Shown here piece after piece: positions 5,806 to 10,920 of a stretch of 10,920 bases of DNA. The notes beneath the pieces were generated by a model that searched no databases, was not told the DNA's origin, and saw only the letters and a program-made list of their open reading frames with translations. The first letter of the stretch is position 1; every line of letters begins with the position of its first letter. The DNA is from Dehalococcoidia bacterium (GTDB taxonomy: Bacteria; Chloroflexota; Dehalococcoidia; Lucifugimonadales; UBA3495): assembly GCA_022823105.1 (NCBI GenBank), contig JAJDXU010000425.1, positions 1-10,920 on the forward strand. Reading direction: 5' to 3'. The position numbers were made by a program, and so were the translations under genes.

Positions 5806-5854
5806 TCTACCGACACCTGATCTACCGACGCCTGATCCACCGCACCTGATCCAC
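5796..5854. repeat. 15-bp tandem repeat over the stop codon of the second ABC gene
   Basis: CGACACCTGATCTAC occurs twice exactly (5796-5810, 5811-5825), then as CGACGCCTGATCCAC (5826-5840) and a 14-base copy CGCACCTGATCCAC (5841-5854). The TGA in the first copy is the gene's stop. Because the unit is a multiple of three, the second and third copies repeat that stop in frame, so loss or gain of units would leave the protein unchanged. Confidence 0.8.
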
Positions 5855-5868
5855 CGACGGCCCGCCGT

Positions 5869-5897
5869 TTGCCCCGTTCCCGGCGTCGTGGTATATT
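5869..5897 (+). promoter_or_regulatory. Promoter of rpsU
   Basis: TTGCCC (5869-5874), 17 bases, then TATATT (5892-5897) preceded by TGG, which adds an extended -10 element. The transcript would start about 40 bases before the rpsU ATG. Confidence 0.55.
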
Positions 5898-5944
5898 TTG
5901 GGCCGTAACAGAGCATCCGAAAGCGCAAAACCACGGAGTGTTGC

Positions 5945-6130
5945 ATGGCTTACGTAACGCCTCGAGAAGGCGAACCCCCTGAGAGTTTGGTAAACAGGTT
6001 CCGAGCGTCGGTTCAGCACGCAGGTATCCTGCGGGAGTTGAAGGACCGGCGATTTTTCCGGTCCAAGGCCCAGAAGGAACGCCTGGCCGCCCAGCGCGCG
6101 GCTCGCCGCCGCCGCCGCCAGCGCCGGTAA
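5945..6130 (+). CDS. rpsU: 30S ribosomal protein bS21
   Basis: A 61-residue basic protein. It shows the bS21 pattern: ESLVNRFRASVQHAGILRELK (about residues 13-33; ESL, the RF helix and GIL-x-E-like core) followed by DRRFFRSKAQKERLAAQRAARRRRRQRR, where the Arg/Lys-rich tail contacts 16S rRNA. bS21 sits on the small-subunit platform and helps initiation. GGAG lies 6 bases before the ATG. It has its own promoter and is followed by an FmdB-type gene with its own strong Shine-Dalgarno site. Length is close to that of other short bS21 proteins. Confidence 0.9.
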   Translation: MAYVTPREGEPPESLVNRFRASVQHAGILRELKDRRFFRSKAQKERLAAQRAARRRRRQRR

Positions 6131-6221
6131 GCATCCCGACGGCCGCTCCGGTGAGGATACCGCCAGACCATCACAGCTGACCGCATCCGGCTCACGACCC
6201 AACTACCGGGCATCGCGTCCG

Positions 6222-6241
6222 GCGAACCTTTGCTGGTTCGC
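6222..6241. repeat. Hairpin in the rpsU-FmdB intergenic stretch
   Basis: GCGAACC (6222-6228) and GGTTCGC (6235-6241) form a perfect 7-bp stem with a TTTGCT loop; ACTAC and GTAGT further out could extend it with a large internal loop. There is no T-run, so it is not a standard terminator. It may be a leader structure for the next gene. The rest of 6131-6302 shows nothing else I can name. Confidence 0.35.
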
Positions 6242-6302
6242 GCGTAGTACCGGGTGGGCCATGTGGTGGCTGAAACCCTGAACGAGAGAAAGGAGGTCAG
6301 GT

Positions 6303-6650
6303 TTGCCTCGTTACGATTATCGATGTACCGAATGCTCAAATGAGTTTGAACTGGTCCAGAAGTTCAGCGAGGCAGGCCAGGGCGAATGCCCGTCCTGCGG
6401 CGGCGCAGGTCAGAGAGTCTTCCACGCCGTCCCGGTGATTTACAAGGGCAGCGGGTTCTATACCACCGACTACGGACGGCCGAAGCGACCCAGCGAGAAC
6501 TCGGAGAGCAAGGAGTCCTCGACGGCGTCTTCGTCCACCAACGGCAGTGAATCATCCTCCGACAGCTCAAAATCCGGCGACAGCGGCTCCTCCGGGAGCG
6601 ATTCCTCGTCAACGCCGGCTCCGGCCGCCGCGGGCGGAGACTCCGCCTGA
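6303..6650 (+). CDS. FmdB family zinc-ribbon protein with Ser-rich tail
   Basis: A 115-residue protein. The N-terminus MPRYDYRCTECSNEFEL is the hallmark of the FmdB/regulatory zinc-ribbon family, with the zinc-binding pairs C8/C11 and C29/C32 (CPSC). The common GSGFYTTDY block is at about residues 49-57. After it comes a roughly 50-residue low-complexity tail dominated by Ser with Gly, Asp and Ala, probably disordered. The start is a TTG (6303-6305), supported by the strong site AAGGAGGT 5 bases upstream and by the exact family N-terminus. The role of the family is poorly defined; members are proposed regulators or small metal-binding proteins. A terminator follows. Confidence 0.87.
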   Translation: MPRYDYRCTECSNEFELVQKFSEAGQGECPSCGGAGQRVFHAVPVIYKGSGFYTTDYGRPKRPSENSESKESSTASSSTNGSESSSDSSKSGDSGSSGSDSSSTPAPAAAGGDSA

Positions 6651-6678
6651 CCTGCCGCGCTGGCACAGCACCGAACTG

Positions 6679-6704
6679 AGCCGCGCTCTCGGGTGCGGCT
6701 TTTT
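6679..6704 (+). terminator. Rho-independent terminator after the FmdB-type gene
   Basis: AGCCGC (6679-6684) pairs with GCGGCT (6695-6700), with possible extra pairs in the loop region, and is followed directly by TTTTT. It ends the rpsU/FmdB block before dtd. Confidence 0.75.
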
Positions 6705-6745
6705 CATGCCCGGTTTCTCCCGTAACCAAACATAGGCAGACATCC

Positions 6746-7210
6746 ATGCGCGCGTTGATCCAGCGGGTTACCGAAGCCAGCGTTTCCATCGACGGCGAGG
6801 TTGAGGGCGCCATCGGCCCCGGCCTGCTGGTCCTCCTCGGCGTGGCCGACGGTGACGCCGACGCCGATGCCCGGTACCTCGCCGACAAAATCGCCAACAT
6901 GAGGATATTCGCCGACGAACAGGGCCGGTTCAACCTCTCGGCCCTGGACGTTCGCGCGGAGCTTCTCGTGGTGTCCCAGTTCACCCTCTACGCCGACACC
7001 AGGCGGGGCCGCCGGCCGGACTTCACCCGCGCCGCCGCTCCCGATGAGGCCAATCGCCTGTACGAGTTGGCGTGCGGCATGTTTCGTGAGAAGGGCCTGG
7101 CGGTCGCCACCGGCCGGTTCCAGGCCTACATGCGCGTCCAACTGGTGAACGATGGCCCGGTAACCATACTCGTGGACAGCGCAGACCGCGGCCGTCCCCG
7201 AAACTCGTAG
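6746..7210 (+). CDS. dtd: D-aminoacyl-tRNA deacylase
   Basis: A 154-residue enzyme that hydrolyses D-aminoacyl-tRNAs (and Gly-tRNA(Ala) in this family), keeping D-amino acids out of protein. Diagnostic motifs are complete: MRALIQRVTEASV at the start, GLLVLLGV (26-33), SQFTLYADTR with the catalytic-site SQFT at 77-80, and the cross-subunit motif NDGPVT (135-140), whose Gly-Pro enforces chirality. GRFQAYM replaces the more usual GxFGAxM, a mild variation. The Shine-Dalgarno site is weak (AGGCAG). The gene follows a terminator, so it probably has its own promoter, which I could not place. Its TAG stop is the first part of the palindromic repeat at 7208-7232. Confidence 0.93.
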   Translation: MRALIQRVTEASVSIDGEVEGAIGPGLLVLLGVADGDADADARYLADKIANMRIFADEQGRFNLSALDVRAELLVVSQFTLYADTRRGRRPDFTRAAAPDEANRLYELACGMFREKGLAVATGRFQAYMRVQLVNDGPVTILVDSADRGRPRNS

Positions 7211-7232
7211 GGGCGGGTTTCAAACCCGCCCC
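7208..7232. repeat. GGGGCGGGTTT palindromic intergenic repeat
   Basis: Arms GGGGCGGGTTT (7210-7220) and AAACCCGCCCC (7222-7232) are perfect inverses around one C, preceded by TA to give TAGGGGCGGG. It belongs to the same GTAGGGGCG-type class as 1561-1585. It could also act as a bidirectional transcript barrier between dtd and the convergent DinB gene. A short TGCCTGT direct repeat follows (7233-7250). Confidence 0.6.
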
Positions 7233-7266
7233 TGCCTGTTGCCTGTTGCCGGTGATGGACGCGGGC

Positions 7267-7797
7267 CTAGCGGTGCCAGCCCATCCCCTTGTACATGCCC
7301 CGCATGAACGCGATTTGTCCGCCGTGGGAAACGCAGTCCCAGGTCATCTGCCCCAGCGCTGCCGCCACCGTCCTCGGCTCCGACACCGGCGGGATGATCT
7401 TCGCCTGCTGCATCTGCGCCTCGGTCAGGCTCGGCAGATACTCACGGAGCGCGCCCCGAACCTGCTCGAAGTAGTCCATCTGCATCGCGCGCGACGGCGG
7501 CTGCCAGTCGCACACCATCTGGTGCGTCCAGCCAAGCCCGCGGTTCTCTCCGTCGGCGGGCATCCCGAAATGCTGCTCCCAGCCGTTGGCATCCCAGAGC
7601 TGGGGCAGGTCCCGCAGCCGCGTGTGGATGAACGAGTCGATCACCCTCGACAGGTGCCACAGCGTCCACGCCACCGAATTGCAGTCCGGCGCCGGTATGC
7701 GGTGAAACTCCTCCTCGGTGAGGTCCTTCAGGGCCAGGTCAATCGTGGTGAAGTTGTTTTCCAGGGCGGAAATGAGGCCGTCGGCAGCGGCGGGCAT
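7267..7797 (-). CDS. DinB family protein (DinB-like four-helix bundle)
   Basis: A 176-residue protein of the DinB/YfiT-like superfamily. The helical bundle's metal-site pattern is visible: an early His in WTLWHLSRVID (H48), and a late one in the typical C-terminal block SHGGQIAFMRGMYKGMGW (H158). The QMVCDW and RGALREYLPSLTE helices lie between. Members are putative metal-dependent enzymes, often thiol transferases, and are frequent in stress or xenobiotic contexts; the substrate is unknown. GGAGG 6 bases before the ATG overlaps the end of the upstream CMD-family gene, whose stop is only 12 bases away, so the two are co-transcribed and probably translationally linked. Confidence 0.82.
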   Translation of the reverse strand: MPAAADGLISALENNFTTIDLALKDLTEEEFHRIPAPDCNSVAWTLWHLSRVIDSFIHTRLRDLPQLWDANGWEQHFGMPADGENRGLGWTHQMVCDWQPPSRAMQMDYFEQVRGALREYLPSLTEAQMQQAKIIPPVSEPRTVAAALGQMTWDCVSHGGQIAFMRGMYKGMGWHR

Positions 7798-7809
7798 GGT
7801 GCGCCTCCT

Positions 7810-8355
7810 CTACGTGATTTCCGGCTGGACGCCGGGGGGAAGGTCAACCTCGAAGGCGGACAGGATCTGTCCCACCAACATGTAGTGACCGATCAGGCCC
7901 GTGATCTCAACGGTCTTCTGCGTCCCGAAGTGGTCCGACACCGCGTTGAAAGTCTCGTCGCTGATCTTGTGGTTTCGGGTCAGTTCCTGCACGTACTTCA
8001 CCAGCGATGCCTCGACCCCGCTCATGCCCTCGGGAGCCTTGCCGGTGGCGATGGCGTTGACCACGTCCTCCGGCACACCGGCCTGGCGCGCCAGGCGTGC
8101 GTGGGCTGAAAACTCGTACTGCTGGCGAATTTCACGGGCGGTCGCGCAGATGATGATCTCCCGCTGCGCCTCCGTGATGTCCAGCTCGAACCGTACGTAG
8201 GTGCCGGTGTGGGCTACCCGCGCCGCCAGGTCTGGGCTGTGCAGCAGCACTCCGTAGGGACCGCGCACGCTGCCGCGGCTGCTGGCGATGGAGTCGAAAA
8301 ATTCCTGGTGCTCGGGCGCGAGTTGATCGCGTGTTACGTCGTTGAGACGGGCCAT
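7810..8355 (-). CDS. Carboxymuconolactone decarboxylase (CMD/AhpD-like) family protein
   Basis: A 181-residue helical protein. The family core is TEAQREIIICATAREIRQQYEFSAHARLARQAGV (about residues 61-94), with the EF-x-AH segment (E81, H85) typical of CMD proteins. The CxxC pair of peroxidase AhpD is absent, so thiol peroxidase activity is unlikely. The front half (RGPYGVLLHSPDLAARV) matches the usual arrangement. Possible roles are decarboxylase-like or general stress functions; the substrate is unknown. AAGGAG lies 9 bases before the ATG. It is the first gene of an operon with the DinB-family gene and has a good promoter with a palindrome across the -35 box. Confidence 0.85.
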   Translation of the reverse strand: MARLNDVTRDQLAPEHQEFFDSIASSRGSVRGPYGVLLHSPDLAARVAHTGTYVRFELDITEAQREIIICATAREIRQQYEFSAHARLARQAGVPEDVVNAIATGKAPEGMSGVEASLVKYVQELTRNHKISDETFNAVSDHFGTQKTVEITGLIGHYMLVGQILSAFEVDLPPGVQPEIT

Positions 8356-8396
8356 GAGTCTGGGCTCCTTGCCAATTGTTGAAATTTCGTGCTGGC

Positions 8397-8425
8397 AATA
8401 TAACGCCGTCGGTTGCGGTATTCAA
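8397..8425 (-). promoter_or_regulatory. Promoter of the CMD-DinB operon
   Basis: On the minus strand TTGAAT (8420-8425), exactly 17 bases, then TATATT (8397-8402). It lies about 40 bases before the CMD start codon and its -35 box falls in the palindrome at 8422-8441. Confidence 0.6.
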
Positions 8426-8441
8426 GCGACCGGTCGCTTGA
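8422..8441. promoter_or_regulatory. Perfect 20-bp palindrome, candidate operator
   Basis: TCAAGCGACC is followed directly by its reverse complement GGTCGCTTGA. With no loop it is a better protein-binding site than an RNA hairpin, and its overlap with the -35 box fits repression of the CMD-DinB operon. The GACCGGTC centre is reminiscent of TetR-type operators (inference). It also lies 14 bases past the nadC stop, but no T-run follows. Confidence 0.5.
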
Positions 8442-8455
8442 TCCCCGCCGTCGGA

Positions 8456-9316
8456 TCACTCCGGAAATTCCAGGTCCAGCGATATGTCCAGCGCGTCCGT
8501 CGAATGCGTGAGTCCACCGATGCTGATGAGGTCGACTCCGGTTTCCGCAACCGCCCGCACCGTGCTCAGGTTGATCCCTCCCGACGCCTCCACCGAGGCT
8601 CGCCCGTCGATGATCGCGACAGCCTCCCGCATGGTGTCCACGTCCATGTTGTCCAGCATGATGATGTGCGCGCCGGCATCCACCGCTTCCCGCACCTGCT
8701 CCAGCGATTCCACCTCCACCTCGACCCGGATCGTGTGGGACGCCTGCGCGATGGCGTGCCGCACCACCGCGCCCAGCGGTTCTTCCAGCGCGGCGCGAGC
8801 GGCCAGGTGGTTGTCCTTGATCAGTATCCCGTCGGCCAGGTTCAGCCGGTGATTGTAGCCGCCGCCCATGCGCACGCTGTACTTGTCCAGGAACCGGTGT
8901 CCGGGCGCGGTCTTGCGGGTATCCACGATCCGCGCCGGGGTGCCGACCACCGCCCGCACATACTGGTCGGTCGCGGTGGCGATTCCGCTCATCCGCTGCA
9001 TGAAGTTCAGGGCCGTGCGTTCCGCCCGCAGGATCGACGCCGCCGAACCTCGAACGCTGGCGATGTCCGTGCCGGGCGTCAGGTCCGACCCGTCGTCCAG
9101 CAGCAGATCCACGTCCAGGGCAGGGTCGATGCGGAGAAACACCTCGCGGGCCACCGCTCCGCCGGCCAGCACTCCTTGCGCCTTGGCCCGCAGGACCCCG
9201 TCGCCAACCACTCCGTCGGGAATCAGGGTTTGGGTAGTGGGATCGTTGAATGCCTGGTCCTCGCTGAGCGCGGCATCAATGAGATGCAGGACCTCGGGTG
9301 GTAACTGTTGCGACAT
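8456..9316 (-). CDS. nadC: Nicotinate-nucleotide pyrophosphorylase (carboxylating)
   Basis: A 286-residue quinolinate phosphoribosyltransferase that converts quinolinate and PRPP to nicotinate mononucleotide in NAD synthesis. Family motifs are complete: ERTALNFMQRMSGIAT (about 99-114), the PRPP/quinolinate site IVDTRKTAPGHR (130-141), the glycine-rich MGGGYNHRLNLADGILIKDNH (150-170), VEVEVES (198-204), LDNMD (221-225) and EASGGI (243-248). The start is the ATG at 9314-9316, preceded by GAGGTG; the frame runs 22 codons further, but that part is Arg-rich and unlike the family. nadA and nadB are not in the window. Same strand as the CMD-DinB operon but separated by that operon's own promoter. 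Confidence 0.94.
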   Translation of the reverse strand: MSQQLPPEVLHLIDAALSEDQAFNDPTTQTLIPDGVVGDGVLRAKAQGVLAGGAVAREVFLRIDPALDVDLLLDDGSDLTPGTDIASVRGSAASILRAERTALNFMQRMSGIATATDQYVRAVVGTPARIVDTRKTAPGHRFLDKYSVRMGGGYNHRLNLADGILIKDNHLAARAALEEPLGAVVRHAIAQASHTIRVEVEVESLEQVREAVDAGAHIIMLDNMDVDTMREAVAIIDGRASVEASGGINLSTVRAVAETGVDLISIGGLTHSTDALDISLDLEFPE

Positions 9317-9611
9317 GTTCACCTCACGGCGGCGCCGGATATTCGCCTGGGAAAGTTTGCCACGACCGGAGCGCGTCGGCAATCGGAGGATATGTGTACA
9401 CTATACAGCCGTCAGCGCCGCTCGGCGCCATGCCCGTCAAGCCGTAACCACGCCGCTCGCGGCAAAACGGGCTCCGAGATTCGGGCGGCCCTGAGATTCA
9501 CCAGGGTCCGGGAATCAACAGGCTCCGGGAAATTTTCCGAAACACGCAGCGTCCGCATACGACGGCCTCCTGCCAGCAGGTACTAAAATACCACCGCGCA
9601 AGTCCAATACT
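9317..9611. other. Divergent intergenic region between nadC and rsmD
   Basis: It must carry promoters for both directions. Toward nadC a TATAGT lies at 9400-9405 (minus) without a good -35. Toward rsmD a TAAAAT lies at 9584-9589, also without a -35. Short structures are present: GCGCCG-CT-CGGCGC (9415-9428), GTGTACAC within 9390-9402 and CCCTG...CAGGG near 9490-9507. No gene is supported. Confidence 0.4.
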
Positions 9612-10172
9612 ATGCGCGTTGCCGGTGGCGACGCGCGCGGCATCAGGCTCAAAGGCCCTTCGGTGGCCGGCGTCCGGCCCACCACCGAGCGTGTCCGCGC
9701 GGCCATTTTCAACATACTGGACCCGGAGCAGGTGATGGATCGCCGTGTTATGGACCTCTACGCGGGAACGGGCAGCCTCGGTATCGAAGCCCTGAGCCGG
9801 GGGGCCGGCTGGTGCGATTTCGTGGAACGCAACCGGCGGCAAAGCCTGGACCTGCAGGAGAACCTGCAACGGGCCGGCTACGCCGATGCCGGCCATGTCC
9901 ACTGCGCCGAGGTATCTCGCTGGCTCACCCAGCCCGCACCCGGCGTTGAACCGTACCACCTGGCGCTGCTGGATCCGCCGTACCGCATGGGAGACCCCAC
10001 GCCGACGCTGGCGGCGTTGTCCGATTCAGGATCCCTGCACGTCAGTGCAACGGTCGTCGTGGGGCACAGCAGCAGAATGGCCCTGCCGGACTCGATCGGC
10101 GGGCTGCGGCGCTACGACCGCCGCAGCTACGGCGACAACGCCATCGCCTTTTACACCAGCGAATCAGCCTGA
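9612..10172 (+). CDS. rsmD: 16S rRNA (guanine(966)-N(2))-methyltransferase
   Basis: A 186-residue SAM-dependent methyltransferase that makes m2G966 in 16S rRNA during 30S assembly. It begins MRVAGGDARGIRLKGPSV and contains RPTTERVRAAIFNIL (about 22-36), the SAM motif VMDLYAGTGSLGIEALSRGA (46-65) and the catalytic N-methylation motif DPPY in LALLDPPYRMG (around 117-127), all characteristic of RsmD. The ATG follows a weak ribosome site. The coaD start is 32 bases past its stop; rsmD-coaD is a widely conserved pair. Confidence 0.92.
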   Translation: MRVAGGDARGIRLKGPSVAGVRPTTERVRAAIFNILDPEQVMDRRVMDLYAGTGSLGIEALSRGAGWCDFVERNRRQSLDLQENLQRAGYADAGHVHCAEVSRWLTQPAPGVEPYHLALLDPPYRMGDPTPTLAALSDSGSLHVSATVVVGHSSRMALPDSIGGLRRYDRRSYGDNAIAFYTSESA

Positions 10173-10204
10173 GCGGCCTGAAATCGACATTGGAGAATTG
10201 CGGA

Positions 10205-10693
10205 ATGGTAACCGCTCTGTATCCGGGCAGTTTCGACCCGGTGACCATGGGACACCTGGACGTGGCCAAGCGCGCCGCCAGGCTATTTGATCGACTGATA
10301 GTCGCCGTTTACGACACCCCGTCCAAAAGCCTGCTTTTCAACACCGAGGAGCGCGTGAGCCTGATGCGCGGAGCCGTCGCCGGCGTCGACAACATCGAGG
10401 TTCGGCCGTTCACCGGCCTGGTGGTCAAGACCGCTCGCGATGTGGGGGCCGCCACCATCATACGCGGCCTGCGCAGCGGGCCGGACTTCGAGTATGAATG
10501 CCAGATGTTTTTCATGAACCGCAGGCTTGAGCCCGAGGTGGACATGGTTTCGCTGATGAGCGACCAGGACCACACCTTCATCAGCTCCAGCCTGCTCAAA
10601 GAAGTTGCCCAACTGGGCGGCGACATTGCCGGAATGGTGCCGCCCAACGTCGCCCTCGCTCTAGCCGAAAAATTCCAGTCGCCGCAGCGGTAG
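10205..10693 (+). CDS. coaD: Phosphopantetheine adenylyltransferase
   Basis: A 162-residue PPAT, the penultimate enzyme of CoA synthesis, joining 4'-phosphopantetheine and ATP to dephospho-CoA. Visible motifs: YPGSFDPVTMGHLD (6-19), where S9 and the TxGH histidine H17 bind ATP; IIRGLRSGPDFEYE (85-97); and the C-terminal ISSSLLKE (126-133). The ATG at 10205-10207 follows GGAG at suitable spacing and gives the family N-terminus; the TTG at 10190 does not. Length is typical. It is downstream of rsmD and upstream of a short gene in the same reading frame. Confidence 0.95.
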   Translation: MVTALYPGSFDPVTMGHLDVAKRAARLFDRLIVAVYDTPSKSLLFNTEERVSLMRGAVAGVDNIEVRPFTGLVVKTARDVGAATIIRGLRSGPDFEYECQMFFMNRRLEPEVDMVSLMSDQDHTFISSSLLKEVAQLGGDIAGMVPPNVALALAEKFQSPQR

Positions 10694-10732
10694 CCAATAA
10701 CGCAATTACACCGCCGGCGCGGGGAGGACATC

Positions 10733-10920
10733 ATAGATATCAACAACGTCATCGACCGTATCGAACTGCTCGTTGAGTCCAGCAAGTCAGTGCCGCTCAG
10801 CAGCAACGTCATGGTGGACAAGGCCAAGCTGTACGAACTGGTCGCCCAGCTGCGTATGGAAATACCCCAGGAAGTACGCCGGGCGGAAGAGATGCTGTCG
10901 CGCAAGGATGACATAATTTC
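10733..10920 (+). CDS. Conserved short coiled-coil-like protein after coaD, 3' partial, apparent ATA start
   Basis: The open frame begins right after the coaD stop and runs off the window. Its translation from 10733 is (M)DINNVIDRIELLVESS..., with KSVPLSSNVMVDKAKLYELV next and then QLRMEIPQEVRRAEEMLSRKDDIIS. This resembles the small protein found after coaD in Chloroflexota and relatives (MDI...IDRLE...PLSS...VD...IPEEV..A pattern, from memory), predicted to be helical. A strong GGGGAGG (10721-10727) lies 5 bases before ATA (10733-10735), exactly where the family Met is expected. No ATG, GTG or TTG exists between the coaD stop and this point; the first in-frame GTG is about 19 codons later, inside the conserved block. 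Either the start is AUA or a base differs from ATG. Confidence 0.7.
   Translation, partial: MDINNVIDRIELLVESSKSVPLSSNVMVDKAKLYELVAQLRMEIPQEVRRAEEMLSRKDDII

Noticed and set aside
5796..5854. Tandem repeat as a CRISPR array
   Set aside because: Units are 15 bp and directly abutting, with no spacers and no cas genes.
8422..8441. Palindrome as the nadC terminator
   Set aside because: It has no loop and no following T-run on the minus strand; its overlap with the -35 box suits an operator better.
9308..9586. Small plus-strand open frame between nadC and rsmD
   Set aside because: It starts inside nadC's translation start region, lacks a ribosome site and has an unstructured Arg-rich translation.

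Overview
The window is a GC-rich bacterial chromosomal segment, dense in coding sequence from about position 1650 onward. The gene content fits Chloroflexota, possibly a Dehalococcoidia/SAR202-type lineage. The hints are a luciferase-like (LLM) flavin oxidoreductase, a DinB-like and a CMD-like protein, an rpsU/FmdB/dtd cluster, an rsmD-coaD pair followed by a short coiled-coil-like protein, and GTAGGGGCG-type intergenic palindromes. This placement is inference from memory of such genomes, not a marker-gene result. No rRNA, tRNA, CRISPR array, transposase or integrase was found.

Layout: 1-480 has no gene I can support. 590-1305 (minus) holds two tandem paralogous small genes of 74 and 73 codons. 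They share the N-terminus MVTVNER, a helical middle and a nearly invariant C-terminus (YGIPMAGVRYYT). Each has its own promoter, a Fur-box-like AT-rich element overlapping that promoter, a good Shine-Dalgarno site and a Rho-independent terminator. This pair is the most novel-looking item in the window. 1647-2702 (minus) is an LLM-class oxidoreductase, divergent from arsM (2827-3702, plus), an arsenite methyltransferase with an unusual run of Cys-Gly pentapeptides. 3833-5805 (plus) encodes two MacB/LolD-type ABC ATPases back to back with no permease in the window; the first has a long Pro/Ala-rich N-terminal extension.

The second ABC gene ends inside a 15-bp tandem repeat, followed by rpsU (bS21), an FmdB-type zinc ribbon protein with a Ser-rich tail, and dtd (D-aminoacyl-tRNA deacylase), whose stop codon lies in a GGGGCGGG-type palindrome. 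On the minus strand, a CMD-family gene and a DinB-family gene form a two-gene operon behind a good promoter whose -35 box is overlapped by a perfect 20-bp palindrome. nadC lies upstream on the same strand. On the plus strand, rsmD and coaD are followed by a gene cut by the window end. That gene has a strong Shine-Dalgarno site but an ATA codon where its start should be.

Most genes are housekeeping (translation, NAD and CoA synthesis, rRNA modification) mixed with small stress or detoxification units (arsM, CMD/DinB). Promoters with recognisable sigma-70-like boxes and 17-bp spacers can be read in front of several transcription units.
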